DNA of 64,000 nucleotides from Branchiostoma floridae. Taxonomy: Eukaryota > Chordata > Leptocardii > Amphioxiformes > Branchiostomatidae. The first letter of the stretch is position 1, and every line of letters begins with the position of its first letter. The stretch spans positions 9,198,545 through 9,262,544 of the forward strand of contig NC_049988.1 of the NCBI RefSeq assembly GCF_000003815.2, written 5' to 3'. Position numbers and translations under genes: made by a program. Below the pieces are notes generated by a model. The model had not been told where the DNA came from. It saw only the letters and a list, made by a program, of their open reading frames with translations, and searched no databases. Of this stretch, positions 13,121-24,379 are shown one piece after another.

Positions 13121-13432
13121 GAATCATGTTCGTCTTGTGCCGTGAGCATGTGTAATTATTATCTATATAAATTTGGCAATGAATGTGACAGTGTGTTCGT
13201 CCCACGACGAGCTGCCTACCCCGAAATTTAAAAAAAAGTATACTGAAAACTTTTGGCCTTGTTGTCTTCGAATGCATTGTTATCGATGCTTTGTAAATGG
13301 TGTATTGGACACCCAGATGTCTGAAGTGTGCACACCTCAGAAATAACTATTGTTGCATGTGTAGATCTCTTTAAGTTCCAGTATTTTTAATCTACCGGTA
13401 TAAGTCTTACTACCGGTATTATGCCAATGCAT

Positions 13433-13458
13433 GTTAAGGCCTTCTTGGCCCTGACTTA
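13433..13458. repeat. Outlying sixteenth hairpin copy
   Basis: GTTAAGGCC, then TTCTT, then GGCCCTGACTT matches the array consensus closely. It sits about 1.2 kb from the other copies and only about 315 bases past the stop codon of the minus-strand VWA gene. Confidence 0.8.
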
Positions 13459-13772
13459 TCTCTTATACAAGATTCTAGCAGCAGTTACAGAAGTGAAGTA
13501 ACAATTCCCAAGAACATGCTGTCATACTATGTAGTTCGTCATCAAATTCAAGATTCAGTGATACCTACAAGACTGTAGAGTAATACAGCACTTCATGGGG
13601 GAGAGTAGACATACAGGGATCCCATCTCAAATCTGGCAGTGCTTAAAGCAATGAAGGATTTCCATTGGTCATTTTGGCTTTGTGATTTGCATGGAATCAG
13701 GAGTGATACAGCATGTCAAGCTGCTGCATTTTTCTGTGGCATCTTGTTTCATTTTGTTTACAACTGTGCATT

Positions 13773-16700
13773 TTATATAAGGTAAGCACTGATACCGGTA
13801 GTAGATGCGAGATACACAAACAGGCACCAGAACAGGGGCCCACTCTTTGGGTCCAGCTTGAATGATGATGCTGTAGAGGAGTGGCCATGGGCAGCAGTCT
13901 GCTGTTGGGAGGGGGGCGTTGTCGTCGTGTTTCCCTCGGTGGTGCGGAGTGTGAAGCTGGAATCATCAGACAGGCCATACACAGACACATACAAGGTTGT
14001 ACGGGCGTCCTGGCTAGGAACTGACACTGGAGGGAGGAACAAGTCCTGAAAGGAAGAAAGAAGTAAGGGTAAGAGTAATGATCCTCTTTCCAAAACACAT
14101 GGCTTTCTTAACATATTCTATATAGGGATTTTATTTGAGTAAAAATGGACATTTCGAACCTTCAGCCAAAGAACCTACTGGTATATTCTCTAACAAGTGC
14201 TTTTAAAAAAAGCTGGCGTTTCGTCTACGTTTATGAGTGTGAACTGTCTTTTTCTTGAAGTAAAATCTGTTAGAAAAAGTCACTCAAGGGCTGTTGCGTC
14301 TATAAGAAAAATTGTTATTTTGGAAAGGAGTACTGTTTAATAGCTGGTCTTGGCTTACAACTTTATTTTAAATGTACAATAAGTTCATTATAAAATCTAT
14401 CAATATACTCAGGTACTTATGTACACTTGAAAAAGCACCATCAGCACTGTGACAAGATTCTATCTAAATTGACTACCAAATGTCAAACAAATATCCAAAC
14501 CAATTAACAGCTACCTCATCTCTATTATACTGGTTTCCGCATTTACAACATTTCTTCCTTGTTTTCCTGGATAATTTTGATAATATTCATGAAAATTTCC
14601 ATACTTTTGTGTCGAGCGGTGTGACTTTCCACATCCGTGTTGTCTGAAAACTTCTGAATGAAGTCGATACTGAACAATGAAGCATTTGCTACTGTAAGAA
14701 AGGATCGCTGTTTTTGATGGAGTTTCATGCAAACAACATCAAGAGCCTCTGTTTACATCATGAATAGTAGTTTAGTGGCGAGTGTTTTGTGAGAATCATC
14801 TTACCGCGCATAGGAGCCGCTGTACGGTATTTTCCATTACCATGAACAGAAAAATTCGAATGCTGGGTTTGGAATCTATGAAATCCTGTTCATAAGACAA
14901 AGGCCTTGCATACATGAAATGAATACTAAAATAAAATAAAAAATGATACATAAAAATATAATATCAATAAATAAATAGAATATTTATATATTATCTTCAA
15001 TATTTAAAAAGAAAAAATCCACTCTCGGTTTCGAACCAGGGACTTTCGGATCCGAAGGCGTATGACTTTACCGATTGAACTAAGTTGTTACGTGTATTGT
15101 ATATGAGTGTAGTCGATACTGAACATTTGCTACTGTAAGAAAGGATCGCTGTTTTTGATGGAGTTTCATGCAAACAACATCAAGAGCCTCTGTTTACATC
15201 ATGAATACTAGTTTAGTGGCGAGTGTTTTGCGAGAATCATCTTACCGCGCATAGGAGCCGCTGCACGGTATTTCCATTACCATGAACAGAAAAATTCGAA
15301 TGCCGGGTTTGGAATCTATGAAGTCCTGTTCATAAGACAAAGGCCTTGCATATATAAAATGAATACTAGAATAAATAAAAAATGATATATACAAGTATAA
15401 TATCAATAAATAAATAGAATATTTATATATTATCTTCAATATTTAAAAAGAAAAAAATCCACTTTTTCCACTTCAATATTTAAAAAGAAAAAAATCCACT
15501 CTCGGTTTCGAACCAGGGACTTTCGGATCTGAAGGAGTATGACTTTACCGATTGAGCTAAGTTGTCACGTGTCTTACATCTGAATGTACATTATGCTTTA
15601 ACCTCACTACATAGTATTATTTATGTCGATTTTCGGTCGCTTTCTTGATAAAATCATTTTTTTTCTTGTGCAATCTTGTGGAATAGATGTTATATGGCCA
15701 TTTTCCAGGATATTGAAGTCCGAAACCACAATGCAATGGTATTTCCGAACATACAGTTGTAGCAGTTGCATGCGGTCGTGTTGAACGAGGGTCTGCATGC
15801 TCTTTTACGTAAGGCGTAGGCAGCCAATTTTATTTCCCGTAATTCGTAGGGAAAACCATCTTATCTACGTAATTCGTAGCGAGGCGACCAAATTTAGCGT
15901 AATTGCCTTCCTTGATTTAGCGTAATACGTAGGGGGTTCTTTTAAATTCAGCGTAAATCGTTGTCGGAACTCCCCATGCAGACCCTCGTTGAACCAAAAC
16001 CAAGCACCATCGAAGCACCCACTGAAGGTAAAACCCAATACATTGCGTTTCGTCGCCAGAGGGCGACGAAACGCAAAAAATTGAGTATAATAGTTTCTTA
16101 CCCCTGATGTCAGTGTAAAGTTATAGATTGCTTCGTTTGGAGTTGTCACCACAGATGAACCGTACATGGCCACCTGACCTCTGTTCAAGGTCAGTTTGAA
16201 GGTCATCCCCACATCAGGGACAATGAAGGACAAATGTCGGACAGCATCCCTGTCAAGGTCGGCACTAACAGGACTTCCAACTGGAACAGCAGCCACAGCT
16301 GACAAAACAGAAAAACTCTATCAAATTCTAGATCCCTTCAAGTATACCTCCTACAGAAACAGTATCTACACTATGCTTTCTTGAGACCTTTACCAAAATC
16401 AAAAGACATTAAAAATACTTTCATATACATCATCGTACCCCTACACAGAGATTCCTCCATGTCAGTCAGAATCTTCTCAAGGTCACGGAACCATCCGACC
16501 CTGTAAACCTTCCCAGCATGCCCTGCCATGGTCTCCAGCTCCTGCTGATCCACGTTGTTCGTCACGCCGACAGGAAACACCGTGATGCCGGCCTCCTGCG
16601 CTCGCTGCGACCACACCGTCACGTCATGGTAGTCTCCAGACTCCCCATCCGTCAGTAGTATACTCACCTATAAGCAAGAATATAAGATTAATTCATTTTG

Positions 16701-19700
16701 GTAATGCTGTTTTCTCTTTTGTTCTGCAATCCTTCAAGTGGCATGATGTTGATTTTCTAACCGCATAAATCCTCAAAAGTAACAATTGCTTGTTGGGGAT
16801 TGATACAGAAAGTATATTAAAACAATGTAACACTTTTTCTAATATATGACGATACTTTTAACTTCGCAACAAAATTGGAACTCAAAGCTATACATCACGA
16901 GTCATAAAGTTTTTAGAAAATTGCTTTAAATTTGTAATAATGCAGAACAAAGTAAAAAGCTTTAAAATTTATGACAACAAAACAAGTGCACATCACAAAG
17001 AAAATTCCATTGGAAACATGCTATGTTTATAGAACAAGCTTACCTTTGGGACACCCTTGCGGACCTCCCGTGCTCCATTCTCTACAGCAAAGCTGTGTGT
17101 TGTGATGTACTGTAGGGCCTCCCCCGTGTGTGTGAACAAACCTTCATCATACTCTATCTCCTCCACTGCCTGGATAAGGGGGGCTGCACTTAGGTGATCC
17201 TTCAGTTCAAGCTCAAGATTGACTGAAAAACTATAAGTAAATGTATATTCTGGTCAAAAAATTTTGTAGAATATAGTATACTGTAAATGCAGAAACCTTC
17301 ACGGTGGTTTAATGTTCGCGGTTTTCGCGGTGGCCGCTTCACCGCGAAATTAAAACCACCTCAAACATTTTTCAATGGCAGTAAGAGACTACAGTGCATG
17401 GTGATACCGCGAACTTAAAACCACCGCGAAAAGTCCTTTTTCCCGCTACCGTGTAATTAAATCCTCGCAAAGTTAAATGCATTTACAGTATTTCATGATG
17501 TGGTAGTAATTCAAAGTTGATATTCCCTTCTGTGACTTCTATTGACTTGTCTCAGGATCACTAAAAATGACTGATACAAAATGGCAACTTTCTTGTTCAA
17601 CTTGCTACTTTTGAGGTTAAACTGACCTGTACTGTACGACTCCCACCCTAGTTAGGTCTGGTCCAATGGTGAAAGACTGTATGATGGTGTTGATAAAGTC
17701 CTTGGACAGTTGGAAGTTGTTATCTCCGACGCTTGCTGAACCATCCAGCGCAAAAACTAGGTCCAGGCTGGTTGCTTGGCAACCTGCAGCAAAACAAAAG
17801 AAACAGAAACTAGATAAACAAAAGAAACCAGTTTGACAACATATTTCTGAAATCTTATACATAAATGAAATTTGCAACATCTGTGTCAACATTGCAGATT
17901 ATTATCCTGTATATATGGTACAAGGCAAAAAAGCCAATACCCCTGTAAGTGTTTTGAGTCTCAATAAAAATGAGCCATGTTATCTTCCATGGAAACTTAT
18001 CTCCTAGGAGACCTAGGCTGTAGCTTGGACAGATGTGGAAGTTCCCAGCTGCAGGGCAGGACCCATCCCTCTATCCTGGGACAGAAATTTGCTTGTTGGA
18101 ACAGACAGAAATTTGCTTGTTGGACAATGGACAGACATTAAAATTTCACTCCATCCATCCGAAAATCTGAACTTCATGACATGAAACTGTTGAAAATGTA
18201 TTTTAGTATGTTTAACATGACAGATTTAAAGAAGAAAATTTACAACATGGGCTCCTAAATGATGAGCAGGATGTAAAAACATTAAAGCTGGAGACAGCCC
18301 ATAGTCTCTGGCAGGAGTTTTCATTGCAAACAAGTTCCCTCTGAAGTTTGAGAGCAGCCAGCAATGTATATTTTTGAGTACTGGGGCATTTTTGTTACTT
18401 ACTAGTATTTCTTCCTATAGCTATGTGACATCAACCTTTCACATTCCATTGACCTACTCTAGTATAGTAGTATGTCCTTGACAGTAAATAGGTGTGTTAC
18501 TGGCAAACATTGAGGAAAGGACTTCAGAGGATCAAACATTCCTGACAAATATTAGGGAACTAAATATACATGTGCACATTTACACATTCTTGTTGATCTA
18601 CAGTGAGATGGGAAATATGATAAGTTAAAACCTTGAATGAAAATTACCCAATCATTAATTGAGTTGGATTTAACTCATGTATCAACCTGTATTCTTTGCT
18701 ATAATTAAATATAATTATGTAAAATTAATCCCAAGATTTTCCCTGCTATAGGGTCATAAAAGTATTACGTACAAATAACAGAGCATGTCACCATAAATTG
18801 TTAGAAATTATACAATGTGGAAGAACATTGAAAAATTATAAGTGAAGAGAAAATCAAAGTTGAGCTCCAGACAAAATGTGTAGATCAGATCCTTGTACTT
18901 GTAATGTATCTAGCAAATGTGGATGTCTGGTTGGTATAGTCGTAGTGCTCAAAAGGGATGTGATCAGGGACTACAGTTTGGACTCCAGCTGGTAAAAATG
19001 GTACTTACAACTAAGTAACATGTTTTTGAACTGTTTGGCAATACGCCAAACCTCTAGTCTGTAAACAAAAGTTACGTGCTGCAGGACATGTCGGTATGAT
19101 ACCAGTCTTCACAGAGCCACCGCTAATGTTAGAAATAGCTGGAGACCAACCCCTAGACCTTAACATTCAACTTCACCAAGTTTATCTGGCCCTCCTCAGG
19201 CGGAAAATATGGAAATCAAACACCAAGGTTAGAAATAGCTGTCGATCAGCTCAAATTCAAACCATTGATCAACATTGAACTCCACACATGTCTGGCTCTT
19301 GCAAGCCTGGAATAGTGATGAATTCTAAGGCAGAAATAGCTGTCCATCAGACAGTATGCCTCAACATTGGACTAGGTCACAAAAGGGTCAAAAAGGATAG
19401 AAATGCTCAAAATAGCTGTCCATCAGTCATCAGACCTCGACATTACACTGCAATCTAGAATCTAATGATGGAAATCTGTTTTGACAGTCCCTTTCCATGA
19501 ATCTTCTGTTAGACCCTATTCATACCAAGATCCGCAAATCTTGAAAAAATTCACCTACATTTGTAAGCATGTTTTTTTTATCTGCTGAATCCACCTTAGG
19601 AGATTAATTGGTACTAAAACCCATAAGAGCTGGATATGGACTGTTCAAACGAGCATTTGTGCACCAGTACTAGTTCTGTGCCTAACGGAATCCTTGTAGC

Positions 19701-22238
19701 AAGCCTCATTATTACGTTGGGCGGTCCAGGGGTTGTCTGAACAGGAATTTAGTCTACTCATATAAAAATAATCTACTCATAAATTCATCTTCCACTACCT
19801 AAAAAGAAGAAGTCAAACCCAACAAAACTAGCAGCATGTACACTTTAGTAGCACATCAACATGGAATCTAGTTCTTAGCATCAGTGTACTTTTCTTTACC
19901 ATACATGTTGTTTGTATTTGCTATTAGCCCTTGGGCATGAACTTGCAATAAACATTATTATCATTATCATAAAGACCAATGCTGACCTGCTACTTCTTCC
20001 ACTGCAGTGACATAGTCATTTGGACTCTTGTCCAGCGCGCTGTTACAGTAGTTCTTCCAGAAGGCGGCCTGTGCGGGGATACTGGGCGGGATCTCGTGAG
20101 GAACAGTCAGAATTTTCATACCTGCCACAAGGGACGAGTACAGCGGCTTCCTGCAGATAGGATTAATGACAATTATTAGTGTATTTACAAGTTGTCGTGG
20201 AAGCAAAATTCATAATTGCAGAAAAACATACCTCATTTAGTCTTAAGTGGATGCATTGTTTACAGTGTCCAATACACACATAGCTAATAAAATCAGTCAA
20301 ATTCCTACAGTAAATTGATATGGTCCCACTAACTAATCTTTAACATAACAAAAGTTGTGAATGTAACTTTATTTTTAGATGGCAAAAAAAGGACATGTAT
20401 TTTCATGGCTATCTATACCAGTAAACAACATAACTAGAATGTACTTGTCCAGTGGGCCTTAGATTTAGTTTGCTCATGATCCAAAAGGATATTTTAACTT
20501 TCATACATTGTGTATTTTAATATTCAGCTTTCATGTTTTTCTGACTGTTCCCTAGACCACAACATTAACTGAAATGTAAGTCACAAAGATAGAACACATT
20601 AAAATCCACTGCATTTAGTAGTGCCAATTGTTAAGTAACTGTAGGTATTGGACTGTAGAAACTTTCTGTATGAAAGCTTTTTCCTGACTTCTTGATTCAG
20701 GTCACTTGGCATTTGGGTACCTTGGAGGGGCACTCGGAATTTTCCAATCAAAGGAAAAAGCAGTCATGCTAACGCTGTTCTTTAAGAAACCTGAGTAGGC
20801 AAAACCTGACCTGAATATATGCTATCCAGCTACAATTCAGAAGCAAGCCTTGTTACCTCAGGTCTTTCCAGCGTATGGAAACCTTGTGAATACCAAACTG
20901 TGCCCTGATGCTGTCCCATATAGGCAGGAGTTGGGGGTAGGTCCTGGTATCCAAGGTGTCTCGAAAATCACTATAGTCAACCTGCAACAAAAAACACACA
21001 ACTGTTAACAGCAACAACACTGATCCTTGGATAACAGATAAATATTCCCCTACCATTAGGCCACCAAAGCATAAATGAAGACAATTCATTCCAGCAGAAT
21101 TGACCAAGAGTAAATAATCTTGAGAAAATACCAATTACCAGACAGATGACTTGCGAACGTAAGTAGTTTCATCAGGATGGTTGATCAATTGAATTAAACA
21201 CAGTTTTCTTATATACACAGTGTATATCACTACCTTACTTTTCTGCTATACAAATGTTCCAACAGTCTTCTCTGCTGTCGTAAAACTACAAAACTACGTT
21301 AAGGTGACTTGCAAGTTTGAGTCTAATGGAGCATGACATTTTCAAGCATGAGTCCCAGCATTGTTTAGTTTTTAACCACTCCTACTGTTGGTTGTTGGGG
21401 AGCGACCATTGAAGTGAAATCAACATTTAGCACGCCAAGATTTAGGTCTGGTATTTTCAGTTCAATATTAGACAGGTAAACACATCACCAAGTAACTGGT
21501 GAAAGGGTGAAATTTCTATGGTAAATACCGTTAACTGATTTCAGAAGTACTGTGTGTAAAAAGATTTTCATACTGCGAAATAGATAGCACTAACAGCCAA
21601 AGGCACAATCATTCAGTAACTATATGCTAGGCGCATTTCAGTCAAATAAAATAGAGTTACCATCTTACCACAAATCTTATCTTATCTTAATCCCTAGATC
21701 TACCGTACTATTAATAGGCTTAATTTCCCAGAGGAATATAGGAAAACAGTTTGGCTTCTTCATAAAAGTAGTGCGTGTAATTAAAATGATAGTCTTTTGA
21801 ATCAACAGGTATCTACAGCTTTTAGTAAAGAATAATGAACACAAAATCATTGATATCTAGGATAGATAATTATTATTGATTTTGAATGTTGTTGATCAAA
21901 TCAAATTGTGTTCTGACCTGCCAAATCCCCCCATGGTACTCGGGGCTGTACGTCCTGTCCTCCCGCCCGTCCTCGGTGGCTGCCCGGGCCATCCTCCGTA
22001 ACATCGGGAACAGCAGCCGGTGGGACTCAAACACTTTGGAGTCGTGAATCTTCGCCATGCAGGCCATCACCACAGCAGTACCCCGTGCTTCTTCCTGTAG
22101 GGTTAGATCTACCGGGCGTCCCGGGACAACCCCTCGGTGGAGGGTGCCGGTCGGCCCGACCACAGCCGCGGCGACGATCCCCTTGTAACACAGCGCGAAC
22201 AGGGAGACAAGCATGAGGATCCACGGGAAAGGGCACAT
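13773..22238 (-). CDS. Secreted or anchored von Willebrand A protein with lysozyme-like N-terminal segment
   Basis: Eight exons, in reading order: 22238-21918, 20981-20857, 20150-19987, 17783-17627, 17230-17044, 16667-16439, 16298-16102 and 14045-13773. They give 550 residues with phases closing at each junction. Residues 1-23 or so are a signal peptide. Residues 55-200 contain HGGIWQVD (about 102-109) and a Trp-rich region, resembling the GLMQVD-type loop of transglycosylase/goose-lysozyme folds. Residues 210-390 are a VWA domain with MIDAS residues DGSAS (217-221), Thr291 in FTHTGEAL and Asp325 in LLTDGES. Residues 395-510 look like two beta-sandwich segments. A Thr/Ser-rich stretch then leads to a hydrophobic C terminus (about 527-550) fitting a GPI signal or membrane anchor. 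An extracellular adhesion or matrix role follows from the VWA domain. The ligand is unknown, and the N-terminal family name is from memory. Confidence 0.85.
15019..15090 (-). pseudogene. tRNA-like sequence, copy 1
   Basis: On the minus strand it reads as a D-arm-like TTAGTTCAATCGGTAAAG, an anticodon-like CTTCGGATCCGAA and a T-loop GGTTCGAAACC. This order and spacing suggest a tRNA. Stem pairing is imperfect and the acceptor stem is not convincing, so a tRNA-derived repeat or pseudogene is more likely than a working tRNA. Confidence 0.45.
15498..15572 (-). pseudogene. tRNA-like sequence, copy 2
   Basis: This is the duplicate of the tRNA-like segment at 15019-15090, with TTAGCTCAATCGGTAAAG (a better A box) and GGTTCGAAACC. 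It differs in the anticodon-like loop (CTTCAGATCC). It lies at the end of the second tandem copy. Confidence 0.45.
15787..15987. mobile_element. 201-base inverted-repeat element with 7-base target-site duplication
   Basis: The termini are GAGGGTCTGCATG and CATGCAGACCCTC, exact reverse complements. They are flanked by direct repeats GTTGAAC at 15780-15786 and 15988-15994. The interior repeats GTAATTCGTAG-type motifs. It is non-coding and lies in intron 7 of the VWA gene. Related termini occur at 31143-31762 and near 54059. Confidence 0.8.
17279..17490. mobile_element. MITE-like element, family A, in VWA intron 4
   Basis: It begins CTGTAAATGCAGAAAC after TA and ends GCATTTACAG before TA, with internal TTCGCGG/CCGCGAA motifs. 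It lies between VWA-domain exons 17627-17783 and 17044-17230. Confidence 0.75.
19128..19430. repeat. Four degenerate AGAAATAGCTG repeats in VWA intron 3
   Basis: AGAAATAGCTG or AAAATAGCTG recurs at about 19130, 19230, 19332 and 19408. The last three continue GTC-ATCAG and are followed at varying distance by ACATT-type text. Spacing is about 75-100 bases. It looks like an old tandem array. Confidence 0.5.
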
Positions 22239-22500
22239 CTTGGCAGCAGTGTGGAAACCTTCTGGGCTGTTTGTACAGTCATGGGAGTTTTAACGTTTAA
22301 CTGGGCCGGTGAAGTGGCGAGAGGAGACGACAGCATGTATAATAGCACACACACGAGGATCGGACGTTCTCGCTGTGACCCTTTGCCCTTCCGACTACTT
22401 CCGAACCGGTTCGAGCACTATCAGATCCTATCACGCGGCCGATCTTTTACGGAAACAAAGGAAAGGGCTTTACGAAGTAAAAACCAATAGCCTGGCTACG
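22239..22500 (-). promoter_or_regulatory. Probable promoter region of the VWA gene
   Basis: CpG-rich sequence immediately precedes the minus-strand start codon at 22238. It includes ACGCGGCCGATC near 22432 and ACCGGTTCGAGC near 22405. No clear TATA box is seen. The assignment rests on position and composition. Confidence 0.4.
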
Positions 22501-24379
22501 TGACGGCCTACCTTGCAGCGATGGAGAGGAATGTGACACAGTGCCAAGGCAAAATATGCAACTCTTTCGGCGTGCCGCTTTCTTTCCTTGACCTTAGCTT
22601 TCCCAGAATCGCTTGCGTGAAAGTGTTTTCTTCAAGCAGATGTGCGGTTGACGTTTGGCACTGCAGTTATTTGGTGGGGCAATTAATTAATCGCTCCACA
22701 CCAAAGACATAGAAAACTGAGCCATCACTACAAATTTGCCTGTAAGTTAGAAACAGTATCAAAGAGACTTTAATTCGTTAAATGTCAGTTGAAGTGGTCA
22801 CTTCAAAAGGAAAAGGAGCATGCATGCTATGTTAATGTGATAAACTTTTCTTTTGTTTAACGTTACATACTTTGATACATGTATTCGACAAAACAGTAAA
22901 ATATAAAACTTTGGAAACTTCAGTCAGCCCATCTTTTTGTGGAAAAACAATATATTTTCCCAAACCCAACAGAAAGTTTTATCTCAACCTGTGATATGAG
23001 AAATTTCATGAAGTTTGGTATTATGCACTACCTTGGATAATCAGTGGGGGCGCTGTTGCATGATCCTCTGGTAAATGAGAAAGATTACATTCTCTTTTTA
23101 CCTACCCTAAGGCTTACAACAAAAATACAACTACAGGTTATAGAGACAAAGGAACAAGACAGACAATGTCCCATTAGAATTCAACAAATAAAATGATTTC
23201 AATTTCAATTTATTCTTATCTTCATTACAGAGTTCATCAAATTTTGGATTCCATCCATAAAAATCAGTTGGCCACATGCACAATAAAATGCCTTGGCCAT
23301 AGTAAGCTCGCACTACTAAAACGGGTAAAAAACTAAAATCTAGAATTATCATATTCATTGGAGCATATGCTCAACTGCATCCTGCAACAGATGCCAGATT
23401 AAACAAAATATACAGTAACATATGGCACTTAACAGTGGTAGCTATTGCACCATATTAGAATTTCACCACTTAATTTTTCTCTCAACATTACGAATCTGTG
23501 ATAATTGTTCCACCATATTTGAATGGCACTCCTTAATTTCCTTGCCAACATTACCAGATATATGTACAAATTAGTGTATCTGTGATACCTTGTGTTTCAG
23601 AATGACCTGCTAACTGTGTTGGCACAAATACACCCTCTTTAATATTTGACACAGACGAAAGATTGCTGCACTAGTGAACACTGCATCAATAGTAGTGCTG
23701 ACATCCTCGAGTGTCCATAAACCATTTTCAAATGTCCATCATAATTTGCAGTTCAACCAATGAGAGAATGGCAGTTCAACAAAGGAGAGTGGTTTACATG
23801 TCCATGAAACATTTTCATTTTCATTTTGCATTTCTATGATTTCACGTACAATGTAGGTGGGCAAGGTTATTAGTCCTGTGATTCTTTTTAAAATCAATGT
23901 CATATAAGGAATTCTTGAGCACGCTAAAAGGACCATACTTATTGAAAAGAGTAGGGGTGTACGAGTGGATCAAATCTATCAGTCTTATACAGCTCGTACC
24001 TATGATACAAAAGGTATGCTATGCCTTTAGGTAATTAACCAGTTATTCAGAATGAAAGAAAACTTCAGCTTTCAACTTAACCATAATTTCAAGTACTTTT
24101 CTGGTTATTCTGTCATCAAAGAAGAAAGGTTCCTCCTGTTTCTCTGAGTTTGCAGTGGTGAATCTGTCAGGTATGCTAGCCTAGGTGCCAGCCTTTTTAG
24201 CTTTAGCTTATTCTCTCTGTTGCTCCTGGGAGACAGAGAGAACATGCTAAAGCTGATAAGGCGGACATCCAGGCTAGCGGTATGTTCAGTACTGTATTTA
24301 TTGCTGCAATTTGTTTTGTCAGACTTGTTTGTTACAAAGACTTTTAATAGCAAGTTTGATGAGACTTATCACAAATCAG
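22501..24379. other. Intergenic stretch between VWA gene and ST3Gal gene
   Basis: No homologous open frame is visible. A minus-strand AATAAA at about 24296-24301 lies some 80 bases past the ST3Gal stop and is a plausible poly(A) signal. An imperfect inverted repeat of about 105 bases at 24174-24279 has CTAGCCT/AGGCTAG ends and arms with TTCTCTCTG/CAGAGAGAA. Confidence 0.45.

Larger units (their letters stand above)
14663..15580. repeat. Tandem duplication (two ~450-base copies) in VWA gene intron 7
   Basis: Copy one, about 14663-15111, and copy two, 15112-15580, share GTCGATACTGAACA at their starts, GGATCGCTGTTTTTGATGG, GTGGCGAGTGTTTT and a tRNA-like end. Copy two also has a short internal duplication of a TTTAAAAAGAAAAAA-type block near 15440-15500. 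Identity is high, so the duplication looks fairly recent. Confidence 0.85.

Noticed and set aside
13697-14098. 133-codon minus frame overlapping the last VWA exon
   Set aside because: It is a shadow in a different frame; the frame ending at 13773 joins the upstream exon in phase and ends in a membrane-anchor-like tail.
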